This document shows, piece by piece, positions 50,608-60,421 of a stretch of 64,000 nucleotides of DNA. The position numbers and the translations under genes were made by a program. This stretch comes from Granulicella sp. L60. Lineage in GTDB: Bacteria; Acidobacteriota; Terriglobia; Terriglobales; Acidobacteriaceae. Position 1 is the stretch's first letter; the number at the start of each line of letters is the position of its first letter. The notes below the pieces were generated by a model. It saw only the letters and a program-made list of their open reading frames with translations, made no database searches and was not told the DNA's origin. Location of the stretch: the NCBI RefSeq assembly GCF_009765825.1, contig NZ_LMUR01000018.1, positions 258,631 through 322,630 of the forward strand. The letters are read 5' to 3'.

Positions 50608-53600
50608 CTAGAACTGAAGTCGTCCAGCAAACTGCAGCCCTCGCATGGAACTTCCCAATTGTGATGAAACAACATCTGTGATGTAACCTGCCGTGCCGCC
50701 GCAGTCAACGCAACCGCTTGGGCCTGCGAGGTTGGGATGATTGAACAGATTGAAGGCCTGCGCCGTAAACTGCAGATTAACCCTCTCTGTAATAGCGAAC
50801 TTTTTGGCCACGGAGAAGTCCGTATTGAAGAGTCCCGGTCCCCATAGTGAGTCGCGCTCAATGTTGCCGAAGGTTGCAATCTGAGGCCGCTGGTAGGCGC
50901 CTTCAACCTGTCCCGGCGTTGCTAGGGTCGGAACTTCATTGAAGAATTTGACCCGATGGGCAATTGGATCGAAGGAGCCAGCGCCCAGGCCAAAGTTATC
51001 ACCGACCTTGTTAGGACGGCAGAGCGACCCGCCCTGACCATCGATATCCTGGTCCGAGGCGCAGAGCGCGTACGATGGTGTGAAGGGCAGACCGGTATCG
51101 GCACTGACGACTCCGTTGACGGAGAAGCCGCCGATAATCTCATTCACCCATCCCGGGACGTTGCCGCCGATCAGGTGTTTTTGACCGATCGGAAGATCCC
51201 AGTTACCCGACAGTACGAATACGTTCCGGCGGTTGTAGTAGCTGTTGCCATAGTCAGCGCGAGAGTTGATGAAGAAGTAGTCAGACTCGTTCGCCCGAGC
51301 ATTCGACCAGGTGTAGTTCGACAGGATCTGGAAGCCCTGGCTGAAGCGTTTCTGGAAGACCACCTGCAGTGCATCGTAGCGTGTGGTTGCCTGGTTTGCG
51401 TTGTAACGAAGCTGCTGTGTCCAACCAAACGGGGAGCCAAATTTGACCCCCAGAGTCTGTGCGGTGCCGTCGAAGTAAGGCATACGCTCGAACTGAGTGT
51501 ACGTTTGCCCGGTCGCAGGATTGATCTGGCCGAAGCCAGCCAGGGTCTGCTGGTTCGGATTCGCCTGGTTCGACGAGTCGAACATATTGTGAATACCATG
51601 GCTGCCTACATAACCGATCTGCAGGGAAGTGTCATGCGCAAACTGCTGCTGCACCATGACGTTCCAACTATCGAGAGTAGGAACCCGCATGGTTAGAGGG
51701 CGAGTCGGCTGCTGAATACCGTTCGGCAGCGCATAGTCGCCGCTGCTGGGAATCGCAGGGAAAGCATAGGGCGCGGGTCCTTGCGAAAGAGCGAGCGCAT
51801 AGTAGTTGTTGTTGGGCGCATTGAAGTTCTGCACCACGGCAGTCGGGAAAGAGAAGGTCAGGACTTCGCCGAACGTATCACCCGACCAGCCCATGCCATA
51901 CGTGCGGCCATAACCACCGCGCACCACCGTATTTTCATGGGGCTGCCATGCAATGCCAAGACGTGGAGCGATGTGAGCGTAGTCCATCGCCACATTCAAA
52001 TTGTTGCCGTAAGGACCATATCCTGCGATACGGACGTTACCCGTGTTCAGGTCAAGCAGACCGCCCTGTCCTTTGCCCGCAACCGACTCCGGGAAGTAGA
52101 GTTCCCAGCGCAGACCATAGCTTATGGTGAGATTGTGTGTAGCGCGCCACTCGTCCTGTCCGTAGAAGAACATGCGCTTCTGACGCTCTGCAGCATTGGT
52201 GTTCTGGATCACAGTGCGGAAGAAGCTGGAAGTATCGCCAAGGAGAAAACTGGCATAGCCAACGCCTTGACTGACCGGCGGGCCGGTAGTCACACCGTCT
52301 CCAGTCGATCCTGCCGTAACCGAACTCGCATATTCGAACTGGCCGGAAAGTAGGTTGTTGTTGTTCACACCAACAAGATGATTCATCGCGTAGCGAATAT
52401 CGCCGCCAAATTTGATGGTGTGATTACCTTGAACGCGAGTCCAGTTGTTGACTGCCTGAAACTGGCTCTCCGTCTGGAGATAGGTATTAGCCGATGTGCC
52501 GTAGGTGATGCTGCTGCTGCCGTTCGATCCATTGGCTGGAACTGCAATCTGGAACTGAGGAAGTCCACCGGTCAGCGATAGATCTCCCTGATTGACGCCT
52601 GGAATTCCCAACTGCGTTCCCAGAGGCTCAGTGTTATTCGGTCCCTCCTCATTGATGTGCAGCCGAACCCATCCAAAGCGGAAGTCGGTGAGCCACTTAG
52701 CGGACAAGGAGTAGTCGCCGCCTGCGGCAACGCTCTGATCCAAAGCCTGATCGGCTCCGGCAAAGTTGCCCGCTCCAAATCCGACGCCGCCGGCTGGCCC
52801 GAAGATCGCTGCTCCATTGAGATCTGAGTTGAAACGCGTATAGCGGCCAAAGGCATGCAGCTTCTGGGTGACCTGATCGTCGACGCGCACGTCGAACTGG
52901 TCAGTATTGAAACCGCCGGAGCCGGAAGCAAGATAGTTGTCGGTGATGCCAGTGCCATTGTTCGGGGCCGGCATCAGCTTCAGCAGATTGACTGCGGGCG
53001 CGGACAGCCGGTTCGCCTGAATGATATTTCCGGCAAAGGGAGTGCGTCCGGTTGGACCGGCAGGATTCGTCTCCGGATCATAGATCTGGTAGATCGAACC
53101 GGCGTTCAGGTAGTCGCTAAGGTTGCAGGCATTACCGGAGGTGCAGCTGCTCTTGGCGAGCGCGGTGGGTACGGTTGTCAGGACGGTGGTGCCCGTTTTT
53201 TCGCGTAGTCCCTGGTAATCGCCGAAGAAGAACAGCTTGTCCTTCTTGACTGGACCTCCTACCGAACCGCCAAACTGATTATGCAGGAACGACGGGATGT
53301 ACTTGCCTGACAGCGGGTCAGGTGCGAACTGGGTGAAAGGATCGCGCGCCTGTTGCGCATCGGAACGGCGATATTCGAACGCCGAGCCGTGGAACGCATT
53401 GCTGCCCGACTTGGTCTGGGCCGAGACGATTCCGGCGACTGCGTTGCCCAACTCAGCGTCATAGTTCTGCGAGGTAACCTTCATCTCGGAGACGGCGTCG
53501 AGGTTCGGGTTGATAACCGCAACTCCTTGGATCGGGTCCTGGTTGTCGGTTCCGTCGAGCTGATACCCGGTTGCGAAGGGAAGCTGGCCGTTTACTTCAA

Positions 53601-54201
53601 TCTGTTCACTCTGCTGAGGATTGGTCGACTGACCGACGCTCCAGCCGATATAGGTCGTACCGGGGGTCAGAAGCTCAAATGCCGTAAAGTTACGGTCAAG
53701 GTTTGGCAGATCCTGCACAGCACGCTCGTTCAGCACCGTACTGACATCGGCGCGGTCCGTCTGCAACAGCGGAGCTCCTGCGGAGACCTCGACACTGGTG
53801 GAGGTCTCTCCCAGTGCCATCTTGATGTCTACCTTGGGCGAAGTGTCCGCATACACGATGACGTTGCTGGCGGTCGTCTTCTCAAACCCCTGCAACTCCA
53901 CCACAACGTTGTAAGTATCTGGAATCAAATGGTCGACACGGAACTCGCCGCTGCCATTTGACTGGGTCGTCACCGAAGTCCCCTTCGTGACATCGTTAAT
54001 TGTAATCTTTGCGTTCGGGACAGATGCCCCGGTGGGATCCGATACGGTCCCATAGATGGAACCGTAGATCGCCTGTGCGATAAGCGCCGGACTCAAGAGA
54101 AGTGAGCCAACCAGCAATCCGGCAAGCCCCAGACCAACTCCGAACGAAGACCTTGCACTACGGAGCTGCCGCCCAAGGCTGAAAAGAAAAGTACTTTGCA
54201 T
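50608..54201 (-). CDS. Oar-type TonB-dependent receptor with carboxypeptidase-regulatory-like domain
   Basis: An 1197-residue protein; ATG 54201 preceded by GGAGG. A signal/anchor helix (GVGLGLAGLLVGSLLLSPAL) is followed by the regulatory Ig-like domain (YGTVSDPTGASVPNAKITIN; PDTYNVVVELQGFEKTTASN), a plug (RAVQDLPNLDRNFTAFELLT; GYQLDGTDNQDPIQG; SGSNAFHGSAFEYRRSDAQQ) and a barrel that ends GLQFAGRLQF with terminal Phe. Its relative at 33547-36843 differs enough to suggest another ligand. A regulator gene lies divergently at 54440. Confidence 0.92.
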   Translation of the reverse strand: MQSTFLFSLGRQLRSARSSFGVGLGLAGLLVGSLLLSPALIAQAIYGSIYGTVSDPTGASVPNAKITINDVTKGTSVTTQSNGSGEFRVDHLIPDTYNVVVELQGFEKTTASNVIVYADTSPKVDIKMALGETSTSVEVSAGAPLLQTDRADVSTVLNERAVQDLPNLDRNFTAFELLTPGTTYIGWSVGQSTNPQQSEQIEVNGQLPFATGYQLDGTDNQDPIQGVAVINPNLDAVSEMKVTSQNYDAELGNAVAGIVSAQTKSGSNAFHGSAFEYRRSDAQQARDPFTQFAPDPLSGKYIPSFLHNQFGGSVGGPVKKDKLFFFGDYQGLREKTGTTVLTTVPTALAKSSCTSGNACNLSDYLNAGSIYQIYDPETNPAGPTGRTPFAGNIIQANRLSAPAVNLLKLMPAPNNGTGITDNYLASGSGGFNTDQFDVRVDDQVTQKLHAFGRYTRFNSDLNGAAIFGPAGGVGFGAGNFAGADQALDQSVAAGGDYSLSAKWLTDFRFGWVRLHINEEGPNNTEPLGTQLGIPGVNQGDLSLTGGLPQFQIAVPANGSNGSSSITYGTSANTYLQTESQFQAVNNWTRVQGNHTIKFGGDIRYAMNHLVGVNNNNLLSGQFEYASSVTAGSTGDGVTTGPPVSQGVGYASFLLGDTSSFFRTVIQNTNAAERQKRMFFYGQDEWRATHNLTISYGLRWELYFPESVAGKGQGGLLDLNTGNVRIAGYGPYGNNLNVAMDYAHIAPRLGIAWQPHENTVVRGGYGRTYGMGWSGDTFGEVLTFSFPTAVVQNFNAPNNNYYALALSQGPAPYAFPAIPSSGDYALPNGIQQPTRPLTMRVPTLDSWNVMVQQQFAHDTSLQIGYVGSHGIHNMFDSSNQANPNQQTLAGFGQINPATGQTYTQFERMPYFDGTAQTLGVKFGSPFGWTQQLRYNANQATTRYDALQVVFQKRFSQGFQILSNYTWSNARANESDYFFINSRADYGNSYYNRRNVFVLSGNWDLPIGQKHLIGGNVPGWVNEIIGGFSVNGVVSADTGLPFTPSYALCASDQDIDGQGGSLCRPNKVGDNFGLGAGSFDPIAHRVKFFNEVPTLATPGQVEGAYQRPQIATFGNIERDSLWGPGLFNTDFSVAKKFAITERVNLQFTAQAFNLFNHPNLAGPSGCVDCGGTAGYITDVVSSQLGSSMRGLQFAGRLQF

Positions 54202-54439
54202 GTCACTACCTCCAGAAATTTTGAAGCAAAATGTCGCAGGTTGAATTCATAACGCACTCATCAGGTGAGTGCTGCTTGGTGCTTTGATGTGCTAAACCGA
54301 CTTAGTAGTCAGAAGATAATCAGTAAAAAATGAAATCGGATACTTCTCGACGACAAAGCTTCGGCTTTCATTTGCACTGTTGTCTACGTGTCTCACGGTG
54401 ATTGACCCGTGAAAAACCCGTGTGTAATAATTTTTTGTT

Positions 54440-55696
54440 ATGCCGCCTCCCTTGATAAAACAGGAGTTGAGTGAAGAAGCGCAGCGGCACCCTCATAGTG
54501 CGCTGGTGCTACGCGTCGCTGCGAGCCAGTGCTTCCACTCTTCCACAAGACTCAAGGAATTCCTGTTTTATGTCGCGGACTGCGCTCTTAGGAACGCTCC
54601 CGATGAGGCGACCGAGCAGCCCATAGGCATTAATGTGTTCCAGCGCCTCCCCGGTTATAACTCCGGAGAAGACAGCATCGTCCGCACCCAGGCCCGGGCG
54701 CTACGCCAAAAGTTGAATGAATATTTCACCGGCGAAGGGGAGCACGAGGAGTTCATTATTGAAATACCAAAAGGTCATTACCTTCCGGTATTTCAGCCGC
54801 GCCATCCCGCTGTCGAACTCCCGCCACCTACTCAGATAACAGTGGTGCCAGTAGAAGCAGATCCTCAGACACCTGCAAATCTCCCCCTAATCGAACCGGT
54901 TGCTGAAAAAAAGAGAAGCTGGGCAACCTTGTCAGCGTTTGTAGGCATCGTAGTTTTACTTGGGCTATTTGTATTTTGGCCACTCCGCTCTCACAAGACA
55001 TCTGCGATTGATCGGTTCTGGGGACCGTTTTTATCGGATAACGATTCACTCGTCATATATAGCAACGCTGTATTTACCGGCGATTCGACGAATGGCCTCA
55101 AATACGCCGCCCCGGAAAATATTCCGCAGGATCCCCTGTCCGATCATTATGTCGTCACCTATACAGGCGTAGGCGAACTAAACAGCGTCTACAATCTGAC
55201 ACGTCTATTCGACAGTCATCATGCTAGCTTCAAGCTCAAACGAAGCCTGCTCGTGACCTGGGACGAGGCCCAGTTAAGCAATCTCATCTTCATCGGTTCG
55301 GTTGCCGAGAACCCCTCGCTCCGCATGCTCCCCCCAGACTCCGACTTCACCATGACAGCAAGCAATGGTACGGCGGGATTCATCAACCATCACCCGAAGC
55401 CGGGCGAACAGCCATTCTATAGCCGTCCTGAGCATCCATTCATTACGGACTACGCCATGGTGGCGCTCTTGCCAGGTCTGCAGAACGGGAAGAAGATGCT
55501 CGTCTTCAGCGGCTTGACCACGCTGGGCACAGAGGCCGCCGTCGAATTCGCGTCTCGCCCCGACACTCTCGACCAGCTACTCGTGGCAGTCTCAGGTCCT
55601 AAGGGGGAGGTCCGTCCCTTTGAGGCGCTCATCGAGACAACCATCGGAGGCGGCGTCCCGATGCAAACCAAGCTGGTCGCCGTTCACAAACACTAG
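54440..55696 (+). CDS. Membrane-anchored regulator-like protein, acidobacterial family
   Basis: A 418-residue protein. Residues about 20-120 form a conserved domain (RLKEFLFYVADCAL; QPIGINVFQRLPGYNSGEDS IVRTQARALRQKLNEYF; IIEIPKGHYLPVFQP) that resembles a winged-helix of the OmpR/SARP sort, in which 'R-x3-LRQKL-x-YF...IPKGxYxPxF' forms the recognition helix and wing. A Pro-rich linker, a membrane span at about 161-181 and a 235-residue outer domain follow. This layout parallels CadC. It is divergent from the TonB receptor across 238 bp, so it probably controls it. No ribosome-binding site is obvious. Confidence 0.65.
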   Translation: MPPPLIKQELSEEAQRHPHSALVLRVAASQCFHSSTRLKEFLFYVADCALRNAPDEATEQPIGINVFQRLPGYNSGEDSIVRTQARALRQKLNEYFTGEGEHEEFIIEIPKGHYLPVFQPRHPAVELPPPTQITVVPVEADPQTPANLPLIEPVAEKKRSWATLSAFVGIVVLLGLFVFWPLRSHKTSAIDRFWGPFLSDNDSLVIYSNAVFTGDSTNGLKYAAPENIPQDPLSDHYVVTYTGVGELNSVYNLTRLFDSHHASFKLKRSLLVTWDEAQLSNLIFIGSVAENPSLRMLPPDSDFTMTASNGTAGFINHHPKPGEQPFYSRPEHPFITDYAMVALLPGLQNGKKMLVFSGLTTLGTEAAVEFASRPDTLDQLLVAVSGPKGEVRPFEALIETTIGGGVPMQTKLVAVHKH

Positions 55697-55700
55697 ATTC

Positions 55701-56735
55701 CTACTGAACGGATTGCAGTTTGAGTTCGCTACCCGCATGAATCTTCGAGGCAGCGTCAAACTCGGCCTTGGCGTCGGCTTCTTTCCCCAGGCTGCGGTAA
55801 GCCTGTCCCAACAACGTATGAGTGATGAAGTTCGAAGGATCCATCTTCTCCGCGTGCTTCAGATACATGGACGCGTTCTCAGGATCGTTCCTCCGCAGCA
55901 ACACCTTCCCCATCAGAAGAAACGGCCCCGTGCTCGACGTATCGAGCGCCAGCGACTGCATCAAGGCCTCCTGCGCCTGATCGTACTTCCCAACCTTGAT
56001 ATACGCGTCCGCCAGCCTCTCGTAGATAGGAGCGTACGACGGATTAAGCTTTCGCTCCGCCTCGAACTGGGTGATCGCCTCGAGGATATTGGACTTATAC
56101 AGAGCAACTTCGCCAATCAGCAGATGCGCCAGCGGTAGGCCCGGCGTGATGGTTAGCGCCTTCTGCGCCGCCTCAGCACCCTGATCCGGCAGATTCGCCG
56201 TGCTCAGCATCCTGGCCAGGATCAGATACGCCGCACCACTCTCGGCAGGCAGTGCATACTCCGTCGCGAACGCCGAACGCGCAGCATCGATCTTGCCGCT
56301 ATTCAGATAGCACAATCCCAGCACATGACTGGCGTCCGCATTCACATTAGGACTCCACGTCTTGACTCGCTCAAGATAGGGAATCGCCGCAGCAGGCTGT
56401 CCGAGTCGATAGAGCGTCAGACCCTGAAGCTGTACCGATTCCAGATCGTGAGAGTCCGCCGCGATGGCACGTTCAAAGGCCTGCCTGGCGGAGATCAGCT
56501 TACCCGCCCGATAGTAGGCCAGCCCAAGATCGTGCTGCACGCCCTTCTGATTTGGATTTGCCGCCGCCATTTTTTCGAGCGCCGCGATTGCATCTGCAGA
56601 CTTTCCACGCTGCATCTCCTCCACCGCCTGTTGCTGCTCCGTATTTACGGGTGGCGCAGCCGACGCTGGAGCCTGCGCATGAGCAGCAGGCAAGGAGAAC
56701 AGGATAGTAAAAAGTATAAACAGAGAACGACGCAT
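55701..56735 (-). CDS. Secreted TPR-repeat protein
   Basis: A 344-residue protein from ATG 56735 with a signal peptide (LFILFTILFSLPAAHA) and about eight TPR units (DAIAALEKMAAANPNQKGVQ; HDLGLAYYRAGKLISARQAF; SLDTSSTGPFLLMGKVLLRR). TPRs mediate protein contacts in the periplasm. It is divergent from the CRTAC1 gene and close to a heptaheme cytochrome that also ends in TPRs; the three recur together in acidobacteria. Longer frames into the neighbouring gene are rejected. Confidence 0.85.
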   Translation of the reverse strand: MRRSLFILFTILFSLPAAHAQAPASAAPPVNTEQQQAVEEMQRGKSADAIAALEKMAAANPNQKGVQHDLGLAYYRAGKLISARQAFERAIAADSHDLESVQLQGLTLYRLGQPAAAIPYLERVKTWSPNVNADASHVLGLCYLNSGKIDAARSAFATEYALPAESGAAYLILARMLSTANLPDQGAEAAQKALTITPGLPLAHLLIGEVALYKSNILEAITQFEAERKLNPSYAPIYERLADAYIKVGKYDQAQEALMQSLALDTSSTGPFLLMGKVLLRRNDPENASMYLKHAEKMDPSNFITHTLLGQAYRSLGKEADAKAEFDAASKIHAGSELKLQSVQ

Positions 56736-56800
56736 CACATCTTCAAGGATAACCCTAACAGCTACGAACCGTGCTCGACCCATGATGATACCATGGCGAA

Positions 56801-58528
56801 ATGTCGGTGCTCTGGCGACTCTCCGCCCTCCTTCTCTTCTGGTCGGCAATCGTCTCCGCGCAGCGAGCGCCCGCACCGCCCTATCCGCCTGACCCTACGC
56901 ACAAAGGCCCAGCGTGGTTCGCCGATATTGCTCCCAATGCCGGCCTGACCATGCTGAACGTTAACGGCGACACCGCCACAAAAAAATACATTATCGAAAC
57001 CACCGGCAGCGGCGTAGCTATCCTCGACTACGATCACGACGGCTGGCCCGACATCTTCTTCGTCAACGGCGACGCCTTCGACTTCGAACCCGGCCATGCC
57101 ATCGGCCACACCAACCATCTCTATCACAACAATCACGACGGCACCTTCACCGATGTCACCAAAGCCGCGGGTCTCGCCACCACAGGATGGGGCCAGGGCG
57201 TATGTGTGGGTGACTACGACAACGACGGCTACGACGACCTCTACGTCACCTACTACGGAAAGAACCGCCTCTTTCACAACCAGCGCGATGGAACGTTCAA
57301 GGACGTAAGCGAACAAGCAGGCGTAACCGGCACCGGCAAAGAGTGGGGCACGGGCTGCGCTTTTGTCGACTACGACCGCGACGGCAAGCTCGATCTAATG
57401 GTCTCCAACTACGTTCACTTCGATCTAGCCACGATTCCCAAGCCAGGCGAAGGCGTTATGTGCATCTGGAAGGGCACGCCGGTAATGTGTGGACCGCGCG
57501 GTCTGCCCTCCGTTCCCAACACGCTCTTTCACAACACTGGCGACGGCCACTTCACCGATGTCAGTAAGAGCAGCGGCATCGAAAAGACCTTTGGCCACTA
57601 CTGTTTCAGCGTGTCTACCATCGACTATAACGACGATGGCTGGCCCGATATGTACGTCGCCTGCGACAGCACCCCGAGCATTCTCTATCGCAATAACCAC
57701 GACGGCACCTTCACCGATGTTGCCGCGGAAGCAGGCGTGGCATACGACGAAGATGGCCGCGAACAGGCTGGAATGGGGTCTGCCATCGGCGACTACGATG
57801 GCGATGGACGTCCCGATATCTTCAAGACCAACTTCTCCGATGATGTCTCCTCGCTCTACCGCAACACTGGCGACGGCTCCTTCACCTCGACCATCCAGCA
57901 GGCCGGACTTGGACTTAACACGCAGTATCTTGGCTGGGGAGTCTCCTTCTTCGACGCAGAAAACGATGGCTGGCCTGACTTGCTGTTAGTTAACGGCCAC
58001 GTCTATCCAGAGGTCGATAGCGCGCATCTCGGCTCGACCTACAAGCAGCCGTGCCTGTTCTACTGGAACACCGGCAAGGCGACGTTTCAAGATCTGAGCA
58101 AAAGCGCAGGGCCAGGCTGCACCGCGGTAGCATCGAGCCGCGGTCTGGCTGTAGGCGATCTCTGGAACGACGGTCGTGTCTCAGTAGTCGTCAACAACAT
58201 GGGCAGCACGCCGAAGCTACTGGTCAACCTGGCGCCGAACCAAAACCATTGGCTTGGGCTTTCGCTCCATGGCACACAATCAAATCGCGACGCGATCGGC
58301 GCCAAAGTAACCATCGCGGTCTCAGGTCGAAGCTATGTGCAGGAAGTTCGTAGCGGTTCCAGTTACATATCCAGCAACGATCTGCGTCTGCACTTCGGCC
58401 TCGGAGTGTCAAAGACAATCGATCACATCAACGTGCGTTGGCCAAACGGAGAGCAAGAGCAATTTCCCGGTGGCTCCGTCGATCGCTTCCTGTCGCTCAC
58501 CGAAGGCGCAGGCAAACCGGTTCAATAG
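56801..58528 (+). CDS. CRTAC1-family secreted protein (FG-GAP repeats plus ASPIC/UnbV)
   Basis: A 575-residue protein with a signal peptide (ending VSAQ). Residues about 40-440 hold FG-GAP/VCBS propeller units with calcium-loop motifs (DYDHDGWPDIFFVNGD, DYDNDGYDDLYVTYYG, DYDRDGKLDLMVSNY, DYNDDGWPDMYVACD, DYDGDGRPDIFKTNF, DAENDGWPDLLLVNG). The C-terminus is an ASPIC/UnbV domain (GAKVTIAVSGRSYVQEVRSG, LHFGLGVSKTIDHINVRWPN GE). The family is calcium-binding and extracellular; precise role unknown. Downstream, four bases away, the convergent cytochrome gene ends. Confidence 0.9.
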   Translation: MSVLWRLSALLLFWSAIVSAQRAPAPPYPPDPTHKGPAWFADIAPNAGLTMLNVNGDTATKKYIIETTGSGVAILDYDHDGWPDIFFVNGDAFDFEPGHAIGHTNHLYHNNHDGTFTDVTKAAGLATTGWGQGVCVGDYDNDGYDDLYVTYYGKNRLFHNQRDGTFKDVSEQAGVTGTGKEWGTGCAFVDYDRDGKLDLMVSNYVHFDLATIPKPGEGVMCIWKGTPVMCGPRGLPSVPNTLFHNTGDGHFTDVSKSSGIEKTFGHYCFSVSTIDYNDDGWPDMYVACDSTPSILYRNNHDGTFTDVAAEAGVAYDEDGREQAGMGSAIGDYDGDGRPDIFKTNFSDDVSSLYRNTGDGSFTSTIQQAGLGLNTQYLGWGVSFFDAENDGWPDLLLVNGHVYPEVDSAHLGSTYKQPCLFYWNTGKATFQDLSKSAGPGCTAVASSRGLAVGDLWNDGRVSVVVNNMGSTPKLLVNLAPNQNHWLGLSLHGTQSNRDAIGAKVTIAVSGRSYVQEVRSGSSYISSNDLRLHFGLGVSKTIDHINVRWPNGEQEQFPGGSVDRFLSLTEGAGKPVQ

Positions 58529-58532
58529 ACCA

Positions 58533-60272
58533 TTACCGTCTGGCATCGCAGTACTGTGGTCTGACTTGAATCTGAGCCAGCAGCCCCTTTGCCTTCTCAT
58601 TATCCGGCGAAAACGCGATCACCCGCTCGAGCGCCGCAGTCGCGGTTGCCCGGTCGTGCAGCATACAGGCGGCAAGCGCGAGATTGGTTCCTGCCGCAGT
58701 CTCGCCCGGATCGTCCTTTGAAACCTGCCGCCACAATCTCACAGCTTCATCTAACCGACGCGACCGTGCATACAGCACAGCAAGATCTCCGGCAGCGACG
58801 CTGTTCGTCGGATCCACAGCCAGAGCAGCCTTGTACTCCCGTTCTGCTCCTGCTGCATCGCCGCTCGCCAGATCCAGATACCCAAGCTGAGCATGAAGCG
58901 CAGCATCGGTCTTCGACTTGCCTGCAGCTTGCTCCTCGTGCGCGGCATTCGTCAGCAAGCGTCGTGCTTCAGTCGTCGCGACGGCATCTCCGTGCAGCGC
59001 GAGTTGCGCATAAGCTAACCCGAGCGCACGATCGCTGACCGGTTCACCCGCCACAGCCATCAATGTCTCCGCTCGATGATCCTGCTCACTACGCTGTCCG
59101 CTTGGTCGCTTCTGGATGAAATGATCCGTGACTTGTTCATGCGCGATATCTTCCGCCTTCTCTCGCGCCATATGGCATGTCGTGCAGTCCTGAGTATCAG
59201 GGTGATGACGCGAGGCAAACGACGGTTCGTTATGGCAGCTCAAACATCTACTTCGATAGTATCCAACGCGCTCCGCCGGTGACGGAGTGCTATGCGGATC
59301 GTGACAGGTAGTGCATGTGAGTCGTCCATCGCTCTTGCGAAAGCACGCACTCTGCAACAACGCCTCCCACTGACTAGTCGCGCGGCCATTCGAACCTACT
59401 TCGCCAGCATGCACAAAAAACTGCACATCCTCCGAGAGATAATCGCCCGGCTTGAACATCTGTAGCGAACGGCCAGGCTTGTTGACCGCGATCTCGCCCT
59501 CTAGATGGCACTGAAGGCAAACCGAGATCTTACGGTTTCCTGGCAGCGAATCCAGCTTCATGATCGGGCCGCGCCCACCCTGCGCGACGTGCGCCGTCGT
59601 ATCGCCATGACACGACTCGCAAGTAATGCCCCCATGCAAAAAGGGCTCTTCCGCAAAGTGATTCCGGCTGCCCGGCAGCGAAGGCTGTCCTCCGCTGGTG
59701 TGGCAATGCAGACACGTCGAATCCACCGGCAGCGTAAACGGCATCTCCCGCGCATCGAGCGATTTGGGATTCATATCCCACACCTCTTTTTTGCTGTACC
59801 AGTTCACAGGACTCTCGAACCAGAATCCGTCGTGCTGAAATAGGTAAGTTCGACCACGGTTTCCCGACCCAATAAAATACTTCAGTTGTTGCTCGCCTGA
59901 TACTTCCCGCCCCGGCGCTGCGTCTGCACGCGCATACGAAAGCCATGCCTGGCCATCGCGCGCAAACAGCTTGTAACTAACCCCTGAAGTCTTATGGACA
60001 AACTTTCCCGGCAGTAGCCCATCGACCGCATCCCCACTGGCATGCGCCATCGGTGTTCGTTGATATCGGTCATAGAGCTGCTCATGACAGTTGCGACAGA
60101 TCGCATCCGGGTCTTTTATCGGACCGCTCGCCTCAACCCGAGGCGTTGCCTGTAGTAGCCAGACCAACCCAACCATCGCAATGAGACCGAGTGTCGCCAG
60201 ACAGCGTGCAACCACAGCGGTCCTCGCCCGGTCAGACGATCGTCTTTGTTTGCTCTGTTGTTCGTAGAACAT
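58533..60272 (-). CDS. Heptaheme cytochrome c with C-terminal TPR domain
   Basis: A 579-residue protein. A membrane anchor or signal lies at about 21-43. Seven CxxCH heme sites are present: CRNCH (59), CLHCH (187), CESCH (218), CLQCH (252), CTTCH (320), CLSCH (343) and CTTCH (363), in a cytochrome c554/NrfB-like fold. Residues about 390-570 are TPR repeats (ALHAQLGYLDLASGDAAGAE; AGDLAVLYARSRRLDEAVRL). It should be a periplasmic electron carrier that docks through its TPRs. The neighbours are a TPR protein and a CRTAC1 protein. Confidence 0.9.
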   Translation of the reverse strand: MFYEQQSKQRRSSDRARTAVVARCLATLGLIAMVGLVWLLQATPRVEASGPIKDPDAICRNCHEQLYDRYQRTPMAHASGDAVDGLLPGKFVHKTSGVSYKLFARDGQAWLSYARADAAPGREVSGEQQLKYFIGSGNRGRTYLFQHDGFWFESPVNWYSKKEVWDMNPKSLDAREMPFTLPVDSTCLHCHTSGGQPSLPGSRNHFAEEPFLHGGITCESCHGDTTAHVAQGGRGPIMKLDSLPGNRKISVCLQCHLEGEIAVNKPGRSLQMFKPGDYLSEDVQFFVHAGEVGSNGRATSQWEALLQSACFRKSDGRLTCTTCHDPHSTPSPAERVGYYRSRCLSCHNEPSFASRHHPDTQDCTTCHMAREKAEDIAHEQVTDHFIQKRPSGQRSEQDHRAETLMAVAGEPVSDRALGLAYAQLALHGDAVATTEARRLLTNAAHEEQAAGKSKTDAALHAQLGYLDLASGDAAGAEREYKAALAVDPTNSVAAGDLAVLYARSRRLDEAVRLWRQVSKDDPGETAAGTNLALAACMLHDRATATAALERVIAFSPDNEKAKGLLAQIQVRPQYCDARR

Positions 60273-60421
60273 ACTGCACGTTGGCCCGCCGTCCTGCCTA
60301 GAATACCGCAGCCGTCCACTTGGTTGCCTATCACGCGTGTGTCATAACAAATCGATATGCCAAAGCCCACTGACGCGACACGACCATCACTTCGGACTAC
60401 GATTGACGGCAGGAGCAGCCC

